Numbered from the stretch's first letter, positions 43,620 through 53,058 are shown. The stretch is 64,000 nt of DNA from Candidatus Flexicrinis affinis (GCA_016716525.1 JADJWE010000009.1:248001-312000), one strand, 5' to 3'. Numbers and translations are program-made. Notes: generated by a model from the sequence alone, not told the origin.

Positions 43620-43727
43620 GGGCTTTGCTCCTCCATGTGCTAATGCCCGTGCGATAGGCCCACCTTAGAACGCGCATGTTTTGCAAAGCACATCGCGACG
43701 TAAATCCTGTTCAGGGAATGCAAACAT

Positions 43728-43777
43728 CATGTAAAGCATGTAAATCAATGACGCAGAATCGCGCCTTATGGCATAAT
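43728..43777 (+). promoter_or_regulatory. Candidate control region of ald
   Basis: Direct repeats CATGTAAA at 43728-43735 and 43737-43744 (9-bp period) precede a weak promoter-like pair, ATGACG (43748-43753) and CATAAT (43772-43777), 18 bp apart. It lies within the 222-bp spacer divergent between the secreted protein and ald. Confidence 0.3.
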
Positions 43778-43841
43778 GGACAAGCGTAATTGAAGCAGTA
43801 GGCGAAGGCCGATTGTTTACCCTGCACAAAGGACGTGTGCG

Positions 43842-44954
43842 ATGATTATTGGCATCCCCAAAGAAGTAAAGATTGACGAAAACCGTGTTTCTCTGCCACC
43901 GTCTGCGGTCGGGCAGCTTACGCTGCACGGCCATACGGTGTACGTCGAGGCGAACGCGGGCATGGGCAGCGCCTTCAGCGATGCCGAGTACGTGCGTGCT
44001 GGCGCCCACATCCTCGACGGCGCTGCCGATGTATGGTCGAAGGCCGACATGGTAGTCAAGGTGAAGGAGCCGCAGCCCGAGGAATACCCGCACATGCGGG
44101 AGGGACTGATCCTGTTCACCTACTTGCACCTCGCTGCCGCCCGCGACCTGACTCATGCGATGCTGGACAGCGGCATTACCGGCGTGGCCTATGAAACCGT
44201 AACGGATCCGCGCGGCAAGCTGCCGCTGCTCGAGCCAATGAGCGAAGTCGCCGGGCGGATGTCTGTGCAGGTCGCGGCACATTGTCTGGAGAAGAAACAG
44301 GGTGGACGCGGGATGCTGATGGGCGGCGTACCGGGCACGCGCCCGGCGCACGTCGTCATTCTGGGCGGCGGTACGGTCGGCACGAATGCCGCCAAGATCG
44401 CGCTCGGCATGGGGGCCGAGGTCACCTTACTCGACATCAACCTCGACCGCCTGCGCTACCTCGACGACACCATGCACGGCCGGTTCTCGACCCTGTACAG
44501 CAGCGACGTCAACATCGCCTACACGATCACCACGGCCGATGTCGTCATCGGCGCGGTGTTGATCACCGGAGCGAAGGCGCCGCGCCTGATCCGCCGCGAT
44601 ATGCTCAAGTCGATGCCGGACGGCAGCATCATCGTGGATGTGTCGGTCGATCAAGGCGGCTGTGTCGAGACGACCCGCGCGACCACCCACAGCGCGCCGA
44701 CCTACGTCATTGACGGCGTTGTGCACTACGGCGTTGCCAACATGCCGGGGGCCGTGCCGCGCACGAGCAGCCTCGCCCTGTCGAACGCCACCCTGCGCTA
44801 CGTCCTGCAGATCGCCGACCACGGCTTGACCGAAGCGATGCGGCGCGACAAGGGACTCGTCAACGGCTTGAACTTGCATGCTGGACGGGTCACGCACGCG
44901 GCGGTCGCCGAGACGTTCGACCTGCCCTATACGGAGATGCCCGTGCTCGCGTAA
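43842..44954 (+). CDS. ald: Alanine dehydrogenase
   Basis: 370 residues, family length. Substrate residues Arg15 (ENRVSLPP), Lys75 (VKVKEPQ) and His96 (FTYLHLA) fall at the standard positions. The NAD domain has VVILGGGTVGTNAAKIALGMGAEVTLLDINLDRL (GxGxxG and acidic strand end), and DVSVDQGGCVETTRATTHSAPTY holds the Asp of the family. It converts L-alanine and NAD+ to pyruvate, ammonia and NADH. AAAGGACG precedes the ATG. The next gene follows after 48 bp. Confidence 0.97.
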   Translation: MIIGIPKEVKIDENRVSLPPSAVGQLTLHGHTVYVEANAGMGSAFSDAEYVRAGAHILDGAADVWSKADMVVKVKEPQPEEYPHMREGLILFTYLHLAAARDLTHAMLDSGITGVAYETVTDPRGKLPLLEPMSEVAGRMSVQVAAHCLEKKQGGRGMLMGGVPGTRPAHVVILGGGTVGTNAAKIALGMGAEVTLLDINLDRLRYLDDTMHGRFSTLYSSDVNIAYTITTADVVIGAVLITGAKAPRLIRRDMLKSMPDGSIIVDVSVDQGGCVETTRATTHSAPTYVIDGVVHYGVANMPGAVPRTSSLALSNATLRYVLQIADHGLTEAMRRDKGLVNGLNLHAGRVTHAAVAETFDLPYTEMPVLA

Positions 44955-45002
44955 GGCGGGGTATACTCATTCACGCAGACAGAACGTGAAGGGAGCAGCG
45001 CC

Positions 45003-46739
45003 ATGGCGAGCCCAACCGTACGCCCGCGTGAAGACGGCATCCGGGTGCGTGAAACCCCCGTCGACGGCCGGCCAATCGGGTTGGTCGGCACGGCGGACAT
45101 CCTTGAATCGCTCGAAAGCCCGGCCGAGACACTGCGCAAGGTCGGGCTTCCCGATACGTGGCTGCGTATCCGCAAGACGGACGGCACGGTCGGATACGTT
45201 GCGGCACGCCTGATGGACGCTGTCGATATTCCGGCCTCGGCGCCGCTGATGGTGCGATGCCTCGCTGACGGACTGCGCATCCGTGAGCATTCCAGCAGCG
45301 GCAAGCCGATTGCCACGCTGGGCCTCGACGAACTGGTGACGTCGCTTGAGAGCGACCCCGAGACCAAGCGCAAACTCGGCACCTTGGGCGAATGGCTGTT
45401 CGTCCGGGACTCTCAAGGTACTGTAGGCTACGTTGCCGCGTGGTTCATGGGTCCGCCGCAAAGCGCGCCGGTTCAACCTGTCACGCCGCCACCGGATCCC
45501 GAACCCGTGCCTGAACCTATACCGGATGACGCGGCGGTCGCTGTCGGCGCACAGGCAGCAGCGCCGGAAGCTCCCGTCTACGTCCGGCCCATCGAAAGCG
45601 GCTTGCGCATCCGCGAGATGCCCCGCGACGGTAAGCCAGTCGGCATGGCGCACGTCACTACGGCGCTGCGCGTGTTGGAGCCCCGGGCGGTGGCGCTCGA
45701 CAAGATCGGCGTGCAAGGCGAGTGGCTGAACGTCGCCGATCAGACCGGCGTCGAAGGGTACGTCGCGGCGTGGTTCGTCGAAGAGACCGAGCCGCCGCTG
45801 CCGGTCGTGCGCCCCGGCGGGGTCAACATCATCGGTATCAATCTCGATCACTTCCACCCGCTCGGCACGCCCGAACCGGATCGGTTCAAAGGGTTGGGCT
45901 GGGTACGCTTCGGCTACAACGTCAGTATGGGGCGCGGCTCGCAAGACATCAACGCGGCGTATCAACTTTATCGGCCACTGGCCGAACGCTACGCCCGCGC
46001 TGGCTTCAAGGTGATGTTCTGCTTCACGCATCAGACTTATGGCGAGGGCCGCGACGAATTCTGGCCGTGGCCGGCTATGACCGACGACAAGTGGCGCCGC
46101 TTGACCGACCGCTTCAGCGACATGGTCAACCGGATCGCCGCGGAGTTCGCCGGCCAAGACCTTGTCCACTGCTGGCAAATCTGGAATGAGCAGGATGCAC
46201 CGATCGGCGCGTCGGCCAGCGTACCGATGTCTCCGCGCAACTACGCGCACCTGCTCACACGGTCGCTGCAGGCTGTGCGCGCCGCCGACCCGAACGCGGC
46301 GGTGATTACCGGCGGGCATACCGGCGGTCCCGGCCCCGGTAGCAACTACGCGCGCGCCACCGTCGAAGCACTGCCGCAAGGCATGCTGCCGGACGGCATC
46401 GCGTGTCACCCGTACGGGCGCGGCCCGCGGCCGTTCACGCGATACGCCAACTTCGGCGACATCCGCGAAGAACTGAACGCCTATTTGAGCGTGCTGCCCG
46501 ACCGCCCGCTGTGGATCAGCGAATGGGGCGCGCTGGACAAAGAGCAGGATCATCCTGAGGAAATCGCGCGTTACGCCGCCGAGATGGTCGACGTCGTGAC
46601 GCGCGAGTACGACACCAAGATCGCGGCGCTCATCTGGTACGCGTGGGCGATGGGTATGCATAACGGCTACGGCATCGTCGGGCGCGACAATCAACCGCTG
46701 CAACCCCTGTACGATCGCTTCCTGCGCCTGCGCGGGTGA
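45003..46739 (+). CDS. Triple SH3-like domain plus clan GH-A glycosidase-like protein
   Basis: 578 residues. Three bacterial SH3-type repeats at about 5-75, 80-155 and 195-260, each with GIRVRETP/GLRIRE and VGYVAAWF-like ends. A (beta/alpha)8 barrel follows from ~275: NIIGINLDHFHP, WQIWNEQDAP (Glu as acid/base) and PLWISEWGALD (Glu as nucleophile), the clan GH-A arrangement. No signal peptide is seen at the start MASPTVRPRED, which is odd for a wall-type SH3 protein. Possible murein- or glycan-targeted hydrolase; substrate unknown. Confidence 0.82.
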   Translation: MASPTVRPREDGIRVRETPVDGRPIGLVGTADILESLESPAETLRKVGLPDTWLRIRKTDGTVGYVAARLMDAVDIPASAPLMVRCLADGLRIREHSSSGKPIATLGLDELVTSLESDPETKRKLGTLGEWLFVRDSQGTVGYVAAWFMGPPQSAPVQPVTPPPDPEPVPEPIPDDAAVAVGAQAAAPEAPVYVRPIESGLRIREMPRDGKPVGMAHVTTALRVLEPRAVALDKIGVQGEWLNVADQTGVEGYVAAWFVEETEPPLPVVRPGGVNIIGINLDHFHPLGTPEPDRFKGLGWVRFGYNVSMGRGSQDINAAYQLYRPLAERYARAGFKVMFCFTHQTYGEGRDEFWPWPAMTDDKWRRLTDRFSDMVNRIAAEFAGQDLVHCWQIWNEQDAPIGASASVPMSPRNYAHLLTRSLQAVRAADPNAAVITGGHTGGPGPGSNYARATVEALPQGMLPDGIACHPYGRGPRPFTRYANFGDIREELNAYLSVLPDRPLWISEWGALDKEQDHPEEIARYAAEMVDVVTREYDTKIAALIWYAWAMGMHNGYGIVGRDNQPLQPLYDRFLRLRG

Positions 46740-46749
46740 TCGCCATTTC

Positions 46750-46963
46750 TCCCAAAGGGCTTTCGCCCTCTGGACTCCCGTTTCTGCGGATTGATGCCGA
46801 TTACGGCATCAATCCGCGAGTAACGAGGTGCAAACGCGTCAACGCCGCAAAAGGTCTACACCGCTTGACTCTGGAACTGCAATAGAGGCCCAGCGACCTC
46901 TATTGCAAGTCAGGGAGTCCAGAGGGCGTAAGCCTTCTGGCGGGGTTTGGGGTAGGGCCCCAC
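46750..46963 (-). repeat. Modular multi-hairpin repeat, large composite copy C
   Basis: Its left part matches copies A/B (GGGCTTTCGCCC, GGACTCCCGTTTCTGCGG) and its right part matches copy D. A perfect 15-bp inverted repeat (46765-46779 with 46913-46927, GCCCTCTGGACTCCC type) encloses two internal hairpins: 14-bp arms at 46786-46799/46804-46817 and 10-bp arms GCAATAGAGG/CCTCTATTGC at 46879-46888/46897-46906. It ends 10 bp before the stop of the gene at 46974 and fills the 234-bp convergent spacer. Confidence 0.8.
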
Positions 46964-46973
46964 GCTATGACCC

Positions 46974-48095
46974 TTACGGCTGCCACGCAAGCGCGCTGAC
47001 CACGTCCGGCAGGCCTGATTGGATCGCTTCGCCGGTGGTCAGGTCGAGCAGCGTGAGTCCGCCGGCAATCGCGCCAGTCGGCGTGTACGTCGCGTTGGTA
47101 TAGACCGCCATGATTGCGCCATCGGGCGAGATCGCGCCCATGACCACGTTGACCGACGTGTCTTCGCTGAGGGTCAGGATGATCGGGTCGCTGACGGTAT
47201 CGTCCATCAAGTTCGCATCGAATACGAACGCCGTATACGACTCAACGGGAGGCACTAAGGCTGTGCCGACGATTCGCACCGTGCCCGGGTGAATCTCGAC
47301 GGCCTTTTCGGCGAAGAGGGTGAACGGCGATACGTCGGCGAAGTCAACGACGACACGGCGGTCGTCAAACGACTCGGTGCCGTCGACGAGACTGAGCGAG
47401 AATTCGCCGGCCACCCCGCCGTTGCCGTACAGCAGCAGCTTGTCGCCGTAGAGGGGGAGGGCGCTGTTGTGGACCTGCCCTTCCAACAGCGTCAGCTCAC
47501 CGGATTCGAGGTCGTAGATGCCAGTAGTCTGCCATTCCCACACGCCGACATTGACGATCAACCGGCTAATTTCGCCGTCGGCATCGCGTACAAACTTCGA
47601 CGGCTCATAAATACGCACGTCCGGCATATTCGAGCCGTTGGCATCCAACGGGACATCCTTCAGGAGTTGAGTCGCCTCGCGGGCGGCCAGATCGTACAGC
47701 CAAACACCGTCGTTGGCATATGCGATCGAGTTGTCGTCCGGGTCGAACAGCGGGCTGCTGAAGAACTGGATATCGGTCACGGGGGCCAGCGCCTCGGCCT
47801 CTTCGGTGTGAATAGGCTGGAGCCACAACTGGTCGCCTGCCACGTACGCGATGGCGAGTCCATCGTGAGACGCGCCGAAGGCCCGCACGTTGCGTTCCGA
47901 GGACGTGACCTGCCGCGGCTCGTCCTCGCCGCCGAGCAGGTAGTGATAGACCTGTGTAACGCCGTTGGTATCCGGAGCGAGATAGTACAGGTTCCGGGTC
48001 ACCGGGCCCATGTCTTGCGCGCTGGCCACTACTCCGGCCAGAAGCGAGATGAGTGCTGCCGTCAGCACACGAAGGTAATGCAGTGCGTGGGTCAT
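46974..48095 (-). CDS. Secreted propeller-like protein
   Basis: 373 residues with signal peptide (MTHALHYLRVLTAALISLLAGVVASAQD) and beta-propeller-like blades: GDQLWLQPIHTEEAEALAPVTDIQFFSSPLFDPDDNSIAYANDGVWLYDL, TGIYDLESGELTLLEG, MGAISPDGAIMAVYTN and GGLTLLDLTTGEAIQSGLPDVVSALAWQP. Similar in style to the other propellers in the window but not a close copy. Upstream in-frame ATGs exist (to 48128); the chosen start gives the best signal peptide. Function unknown. Confidence 0.75.
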   Translation of the reverse strand: MTHALHYLRVLTAALISLLAGVVASAQDMGPVTRNLYYLAPDTNGVTQVYHYLLGGEDEPRQVTSSERNVRAFGASHDGLAIAYVAGDQLWLQPIHTEEAEALAPVTDIQFFSSPLFDPDDNSIAYANDGVWLYDLAAREATQLLKDVPLDANGSNMPDVRIYEPSKFVRDADGEISRLIVNVGVWEWQTTGIYDLESGELTLLEGQVHNSALPLYGDKLLLYGNGGVAGEFSLSLVDGTESFDDRRVVVDFADVSPFTLFAEKAVEIHPGTVRIVGTALVPPVESYTAFVFDANLMDDTVSDPIILTLSEDTSVNVVMGAISPDGAIMAVYTNATYTPTGAIAGGLTLLDLTTGEAIQSGLPDVVSALAWQP

Positions 48096-48303
48096 GTTGG
48101 GTGATGTCCTCTCAGATTTCATGCACAACTGTCAGTCTAGGACGGCCCGCATCGTACTTCTTGACGCCTGCCTGACGCGTCATCTGCGCCGGATAGGCGT
48201 GCAGTCTTACGTGATCGACGCTTAAACGTAGGGCGAAACTGCAGTATCCGTCACAGGCACTGCGCGCGCACCGCAGTCTATCTTTAGTATATCGCCGGAC
48301 CGC

Positions 48304-49038
48304 TCAGTTGAGCCGATCCATCAGGAGTTCGTAGGCTGCGTTGACTTTCTGCATGATCTCGGTCGCGCTGTGGTCGCCAGTTGCGTCCGGGTGGTACTTG
48401 CGCGCCATCACATAGTACGCCTGCCGGACGGTCTCGCGGTCGTCACCGGGCGAACAGCCGAGCAGTGCGAACGCGGCATCCATCTCGCTCATCGGCTGAT
48501 CGCCGCGCAGCACGTCCTCGGCGGTAAACTGCGGCGGCGCGAACGTCGCCACACGCCACGTACCTTCGAGTCCGGGCAGGGTGACCGTGACCTCCTCCGT
48601 CTTGAGATACCCGGCGCGCACGGTGTAGCCCCACTCGGTCATGCGCCGTCGTCCCTCGCCGTGCAGAAACACGGAGAACAGGTAGACCTCACGGTCGATG
48701 ATCTCGTAGGCGTACACGCGGTCGCCGTTAAGCGCGATGAACCCCTCCATCCAGTCCTCCATGCGGAAGACCTTGCCGTGTTCGGGCACCATCATCGCCG
48801 CCCACAGCATGAACAGGCTGTAGATCCCGGCCCGCGTGTTGGCTTCGACGATCTTCTTTATCTCGTACAGCGGGATGCTGCTGTCGATCAACTGCGCGCT
48901 GACCTGCCGGCCGTCGTGCAGTTCGAAAAGGATGATGTCGCCGCCGTCGTGAAGGACGCGTTTCATCACGCCGCTGTCGCGCAGGCGGTGGAGCAGGAAC
49001 TCGCCCGCGTAGTAGGACTCCGCCCGCATGTTTGCCAT
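48304..49038 (-). CDS. J-domain protein with unknown N-terminal domain
   Basis: 244 residues. The last ~60 are a DnaJ domain: AAFALLGCSPGDDRETVRQAYYVMARKYHPDATGDHSATEIMQKVNAAYELLMDRL with the HPD motif that stimulates DnaK. The first ~180 residues are unlike DnaJ: AESYYAGEFLLHRLRDSGVMKRVLHDGGDIILFELHDGRQVSAQLID, then a beta-rich section. No Gly/Phe or zinc region. The C-terminal position of the J domain is unusual and suggests a dedicated Hsp70 recruiter for a specific client. Starts 3 bp after the stop of the gene at 49042-50019. Confidence 0.85.
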   Translation of the reverse strand: MANMRAESYYAGEFLLHRLRDSGVMKRVLHDGGDIILFELHDGRQVSAQLIDSSIPLYEIKKIVEANTRAGIYSLFMLWAAMMVPEHGKVFRMEDWMEGFIALNGDRVYAYEIIDREVYLFSVFLHGEGRRRMTEWGYTVRAGYLKTEEVTVTLPGLEGTWRVATFAPPQFTAEDVLRGDQPMSEMDAAFALLGCSPGDDRETVRQAYYVMARKYHPDATGDHSATEIMQKVNAAYELLMDRLN

Positions 49039-49041
49039 GCG

Positions 49042-50019
49042 TTAACGCTCCCAGATCTGCGGCTTGCCGTCGATCCACAGCACGAGGTTGCCGCCGTCGA
49101 TGCTGTACTCGACCTCGCCGATGTCGCCGTCGTCATAAGCGAGATGCAGCACCTTGCCGCGCGTCGTCCAGCGGCCGCGGCTGTCGCGGCCGGCGGACTG
49201 ATAACCGCGTTCCGCCGCTTTGGTTGCCGAAACACCGGCACCGCTGTGCAGGTTCGTATAGTCCGCGCTGACGGCGCTCGTGACGAAAAAGCGCCCGTCC
49301 GGCAGGAACACCCTCGTCACCGAAGTCGACGCACTGAACCCACCGCTGCTGTAGAACTCGCCGCGCGAGAAAGCGCCGATGACGCGCGGATCGTACTGCC
49401 CGTCACCGGGCAAAGGCGCGCTCGTGCCTTGCGTGCCACCGGAGTCCTCCCCGGTCTTTTGCGGGCTGGTGCGCTCGATCTCTTTCGCCAGCGCCTTGAG
49501 TCCCTTCAGTGCCAGCGCCCCGCCGACAACCGCGCCAGTCGTGATCCACTTGCCCCAATCGATGCCGGGCTTGGCTTCGGGTTGAGGGACATTAGGCTCG
49601 GACCTCGTAGACGGCTCTGCGGTGGGTGGTGTCGAATCGGCCGGCTCGACGGTCTGGGGTGGGGGCGGGACATGCAGCATCAAGGGAGCGACGGGCCCAG
49701 TGACGGCTGGATCAGCCGGACCTTTGTAGCGCAGGTATCCGCCGCCCATGCGGGTCAGCGTCCGCGCGTCGTCGATGACGGCGTAGCTCTCGCTGTTTGG
49801 CACGTTTATCGAGGGGCGCTGCGTCCACGTCAGTTCAATGGTCGGGCCCCAGTTGACGGCGTACGTGCCGATGGTCAGCATGCGTTGTTCGCCGCTGGCC
49901 GGGTCGACGGCGTGCAGGTCGCACGTCAGGTCGGGGCGCAGCGTAATGATGCGCGGCGCGGCCTTGCTGTCAGGATCGTACCGGTAGATGCCATTGAGCG
50001 CGTTGATCTTCTCGGGCAC
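49042..50019 (-). CDS. Hypothetical protein, two beta domains joined by a Pro-rich linker
   Basis: 325 residues. N-terminal beta domain (~1-100; NALNGIYRYDP, WGPTIELTWTQRPSI), a Pro-rich stretch (~115-155), a possible membrane helix (DWGKWITTGAVVGGALALKGLKAL) and a C-terminal Ser/Gly-rich domain (YSSGGFSASTSVTRVFLPDGRFFVTSAVSADYTN ... LHLAYDDGDIGEVEYSI) ending IDGKPQIWER. Family not recognised. GTG at 50019 was chosen because AAGGGAGGAGG lies 8 bases upstream; the TTG at 50049 would place that site inside the gene. Leads an operon with the J-domain gene and is divergent from the STAND gene. Confidence 0.65.
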   Translation of the reverse strand: MPEKINALNGIYRYDPDSKAAPRIITLRPDLTCDLHAVDPASGEQRMLTIGTYAVNWGPTIELTWTQRPSINVPNSESYAVIDDARTLTRMGGGYLRYKGPADPAVTGPVAPLMLHVPPPPQTVEPADSTPPTAEPSTRSEPNVPQPEAKPGIDWGKWITTGAVVGGALALKGLKALAKEIERTSPQKTGEDSGGTQGTSAPLPGDGQYDPRVIGAFSRGEFYSSGGFSASTSVTRVFLPDGRFFVTSAVSADYTNLHSGAGVSATKAAERGYQSAGRDSRGRWTTRGKVLHLAYDDGDIGEVEYSIDGGNLVLWIDGKPQIWER

Positions 50020-50133
50020 GGGGTAGGCCTCCTCCCTTAACGCAGACAATTACCGCATCATGCGTACCGATGTTATACTCGCACGAAAGAGTGTAGACCA
50101 GCGATAGTATCCGCGCCGAATGGGAATCTGCTA

Positions 50134-52836
50134 ATGGTCGCCTTCAACGCGCATGAACGCCCCGCTCACAATGCCGCGGAGCTGCCGGTTACGCCGCCTC
50201 CCCGGCTAATTGGCCGCGAATCCGAACTCCAACAGATTTACCCGCCGCTGCGCGAATCGCGGGCGGTGTTCCTGCATGGGCCGGACGGTGTCGGCAAGTC
50301 GGCCGTCGCCGCGATGTTGGCTGCGGCGTTTGCCAAGCAGCCCGGCGGCTCGCTGTGGCTGTACGTCGATGACGACACAACGCTCGAGAGCCTGATCGTG
50401 CGGGTTGGCCGCGCGTACGACGTCGCTGAGGTCGCGTTGTCCGACAACCCGCTGGGGATGGTCGGGGCGGTCGCGGCGCTGCTCCAGCAGCACAAACCGC
50501 TGATCGTGCTCGACGGCCCGCTCGAGACCAGCATCGCCGCCAAGTTCGTGACGCGCTGTGCCGACCGCGTGCCTGTGCTGTTGATCGAGCGCGAGACGCA
50601 GAATGGCCCGTGGGTGACAGTGCCGATCGCGCCGCTGACGCCCGACGCCGCCGTCGAGCTGTTCAAGCAAGAGGCCAACATTGCCAAGAACGCGCCGAAC
50701 GCCGCCGACGCCGACCTGCGCGCGCTGGTCAAGGCGTTGGGTCATTTGCCGTTTGCCATTTGCGTCGCGGCCCGCACGATGCTGGCCGGAAAGATGTCGC
50801 CGTCGGATTTCCTCAACCGCGTGCGGCAGGTCGCGCCGTCGGTCAATAACGACCCGGCGCGCATCGCACTTGCGCTCAGCTTTGCCGCGCTCAACAACAA
50901 CCCGCTGCAAGGCGTGCTGTTGATGATGGGTGCGATTCCCTCCGGCGCAGGCACTGCCGACCTGCTGGGCATGATCAGCGGAGCGCCCGCCGCGTCGATC
51001 AATCAGGCGGTGCAGATGTTGGCCGGGCTTCGGCTTGTCGACCGCAGCACGCGCGGCGATCAGGTCTATTTCCGCCAGCACGCGCTCACACACAAGTTCT
51101 GCGAGGAACGCTTGCGGTCGTCGGCCCGGCTTGACGGCCTACAAGAGAAGTCGCGCGAGAAGCTGGTCGAATATGCGCAGGCCAACAAAGACGCAAGCCA
51201 AGCCAGCCGCCTCGCCGCCGAAATGGAGAATTTCGTCGCGCTAGCCCGCCACGCTCAGCGCACAGGCGACCGCGACACCAATACCAAGCTCGTGATCGCG
51301 CTATCGCAGGCGGGTACGTTTGTCAACGACCACGGCTTCGTGTATGAACTGGTGCAAATTCGCGGGGCTGGCAGCGCGCCGTTCCCGGCGTATCAGGATG
51401 CCGAACCTGCCGCACCCAGCGGGCTGTTCGCGAGCCTGACCGCCGCGCCGGTCGAGGAGTTCGCGCCGGAGGAACTCGAAGCTGCTGCCCGCGGCGACGT
51501 CGATGACGAGGACGACGAGGAGTTCGACGACGAAGACGAGGCTGAGGAGGTTGTCGCGCCAGCGTCGCTGGCGACTGCCGCCCCGCCCGAGCTGGACGAG
51601 GAGTACTTGATCGACGACGACGAAGAGGAAGCCGATTCCGGCCCGGTGCCAGTTGCGCAGTCGCCGGAGGACTTCCTGTCGTCGATGGCCTCAGCCCCGC
51701 CAACCATCGCAGAGCCGCGTACGTCGGCGATGTTCGGCGATGAAGATCTGGACGACGAGATCGAGGACAGCGAGCCTGTTGTCGAGGAAGAACCGGCCAC
51801 CGTCGAGGAGAAGATTGCCACGCTGCGGTCCCAGTTAGGGCAGGCGCGGCAGGATGGAGACATGGCGCGGCAGGTTACACTGCTGCGACAGCTCGGGCAT
51901 TGGGAGGTCGAGGAAGGGCTGCTGATCGAAGCGATCGCCACCTACAATCAGGCTCTGGCCGTCTACGAGCAGCGCGACGATCAGAAGGGCCAGCTTGAAA
52001 CGCTCGAAATTCTGTCGGCATTGATGGAAAAGACCGAGAACGCGCAGGCTTCGGTGCTGATGGCCCAGCGTGGTGTCGCGATTGCCGAAGCCATGGGTGA
52101 CGAGGAAACACGCTTGCAGCTTCTGCTCACGCTGGGCGATGCGCGCCAGCAGTTGGGCGAGAGCGCCGAGGCCGCGAGGTCGTATGGTCAGGCCCTGCAG
52201 ATCGCGCGCACGACCGACGACTCCACGCACGAGGCGATCATCCTGCAAAAACTCGGCACGGCGCAGCTTGACAGCGGCGACCCGGATCGTGCGATCGACA
52301 GTTGGGAGCAGGCACTGGCGCTGTTCAAGGCGCAGGAACGCCGCGCCGACGAGGGCCGCGTCAAGGGTGCGCTCGGCCAGGCCTACGGCGAGCTTCAGCG
52401 CTGGCCGGAAGCGATCAACTTCCATAAGTCGGCGCTGTATATCGCGCGTGAGCTCGGGGACAAGGCCGAAGAGGCTGTCCAGCTTTCCGACCTCGGCTAC
52501 ACATGCTTACAGGCCGAGCAGTTGGGCGAGGCGATGATGCACTACCGTCAAGCCCTGCATCTGGCCTTCGAATATGGCAACCGCGCCGATATCGTCGCGG
52601 CGCTGGTCGATCTGGCACGTCTGATGCTGCGCAGTCCGACGCACCTCAAGATCACCGAGCAGTTGGTCGCCGACGGCTTGCAGCTCGACCCGAGCGACAA
52701 AGACCTGCGCAGCCTCAAAGATCGGATCGCCGGGGAGATTCTCGCGGCGCAGAATAGAGGCGTGCAGTTCAAGCAGGTGGCGGGGACGGCGCGCCAATTC
52801 GCGGCACAGGGCTATCGCAAGTTCGCCGGAGCGTAG
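50134..52836 (+). CDS. STAND NTPase with acidic linker and TPR domain
   Basis: 900 residues. P-loop FLHGPDGVGKSAVAA (Walker A, 49-56), Walker B KPLIVLDGP (~126-134), and a GLP-like ALGHLPFAI motif (~204) typical of NB-ARC/SWACOS ATPases; winged-helix region ~240-330. A strongly acidic low-complexity linker (~445-560, runs of Asp/Glu) leads to TPR repeats (~580-830; YNQALAVYEQRDDQKGQLETLEIL, AINFHKSALYIARELGDKAEEAVQLSDLGY). No DNA-binding or toxic effector domain is visible at either end, so it may act as a switch or scaffold with partners, for instance the divergent J-domain operon. Confidence 0.87.
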   Translation: MVAFNAHERPAHNAAELPVTPPPRLIGRESELQQIYPPLRESRAVFLHGPDGVGKSAVAAMLAAAFAKQPGGSLWLYVDDDTTLESLIVRVGRAYDVAEVALSDNPLGMVGAVAALLQQHKPLIVLDGPLETSIAAKFVTRCADRVPVLLIERETQNGPWVTVPIAPLTPDAAVELFKQEANIAKNAPNAADADLRALVKALGHLPFAICVAARTMLAGKMSPSDFLNRVRQVAPSVNNDPARIALALSFAALNNNPLQGVLLMMGAIPSGAGTADLLGMISGAPAASINQAVQMLAGLRLVDRSTRGDQVYFRQHALTHKFCEERLRSSARLDGLQEKSREKLVEYAQANKDASQASRLAAEMENFVALARHAQRTGDRDTNTKLVIALSQAGTFVNDHGFVYELVQIRGAGSAPFPAYQDAEPAAPSGLFASLTAAPVEEFAPEELEAAARGDVDDEDDEEFDDEDEAEEVVAPASLATAAPPELDEEYLIDDDEEEADSGPVPVAQSPEDFLSSMASAPPTIAEPRTSAMFGDEDLDDEIEDSEPVVEEEPATVEEKIATLRSQLGQARQDGDMARQVTLLRQLGHWEVEEGLLIEAIATYNQALAVYEQRDDQKGQLETLEILSALMEKTENAQASVLMAQRGVAIAEAMGDEETRLQLLLTLGDARQQLGESAEAARSYGQALQIARTTDDSTHEAIILQKLGTAQLDSGDPDRAIDSWEQALALFKAQERRADEGRVKGALGQAYGELQRWPEAINFHKSALYIARELGDKAEEAVQLSDLGYTCLQAEQLGEAMMHYRQALHLAFEYGNRADIVAALVDLARLMLRSPTHLKITEQLVADGLQLDPSDKDLRSLKDRIAGEILAAQNRGVQFKQVAGTARQFAAQGYRKFAGA

Positions 52837-53058
52837 GCTAGAGGCTGCCGGATACCGCGATCTTTGTGCGGACAATAAGACAGTTCAGCGAGTTTGAACA
52901 AACGCCGGCATTTTCCGCGTGGACGGGAGACGTCCTTCGGGCACAATGTACGGAATCGTCCGACTCAATACGTGAAATTTGCCACTAACCCTACTCACCT
53001 CCTACCCCTATGCTAGAATCGCTCGTGCAGTGCATGACGATTAGGGGGATACCCACCT

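Noticed and set aside
44967..46703. 578-codon open frame antisense to the SH3-glycosidase
   Set aside because: Shadow of a gene with clear domain motifs; no start signal.
52837..53058. Search for tRNA or small RNA in the 222-bp spacer before the CBM48 gene
   Set aside because: No GTTCRA-type T loop or cloverleaf seen; only a short GGACG-GGAGA-CGTCC hairpin.
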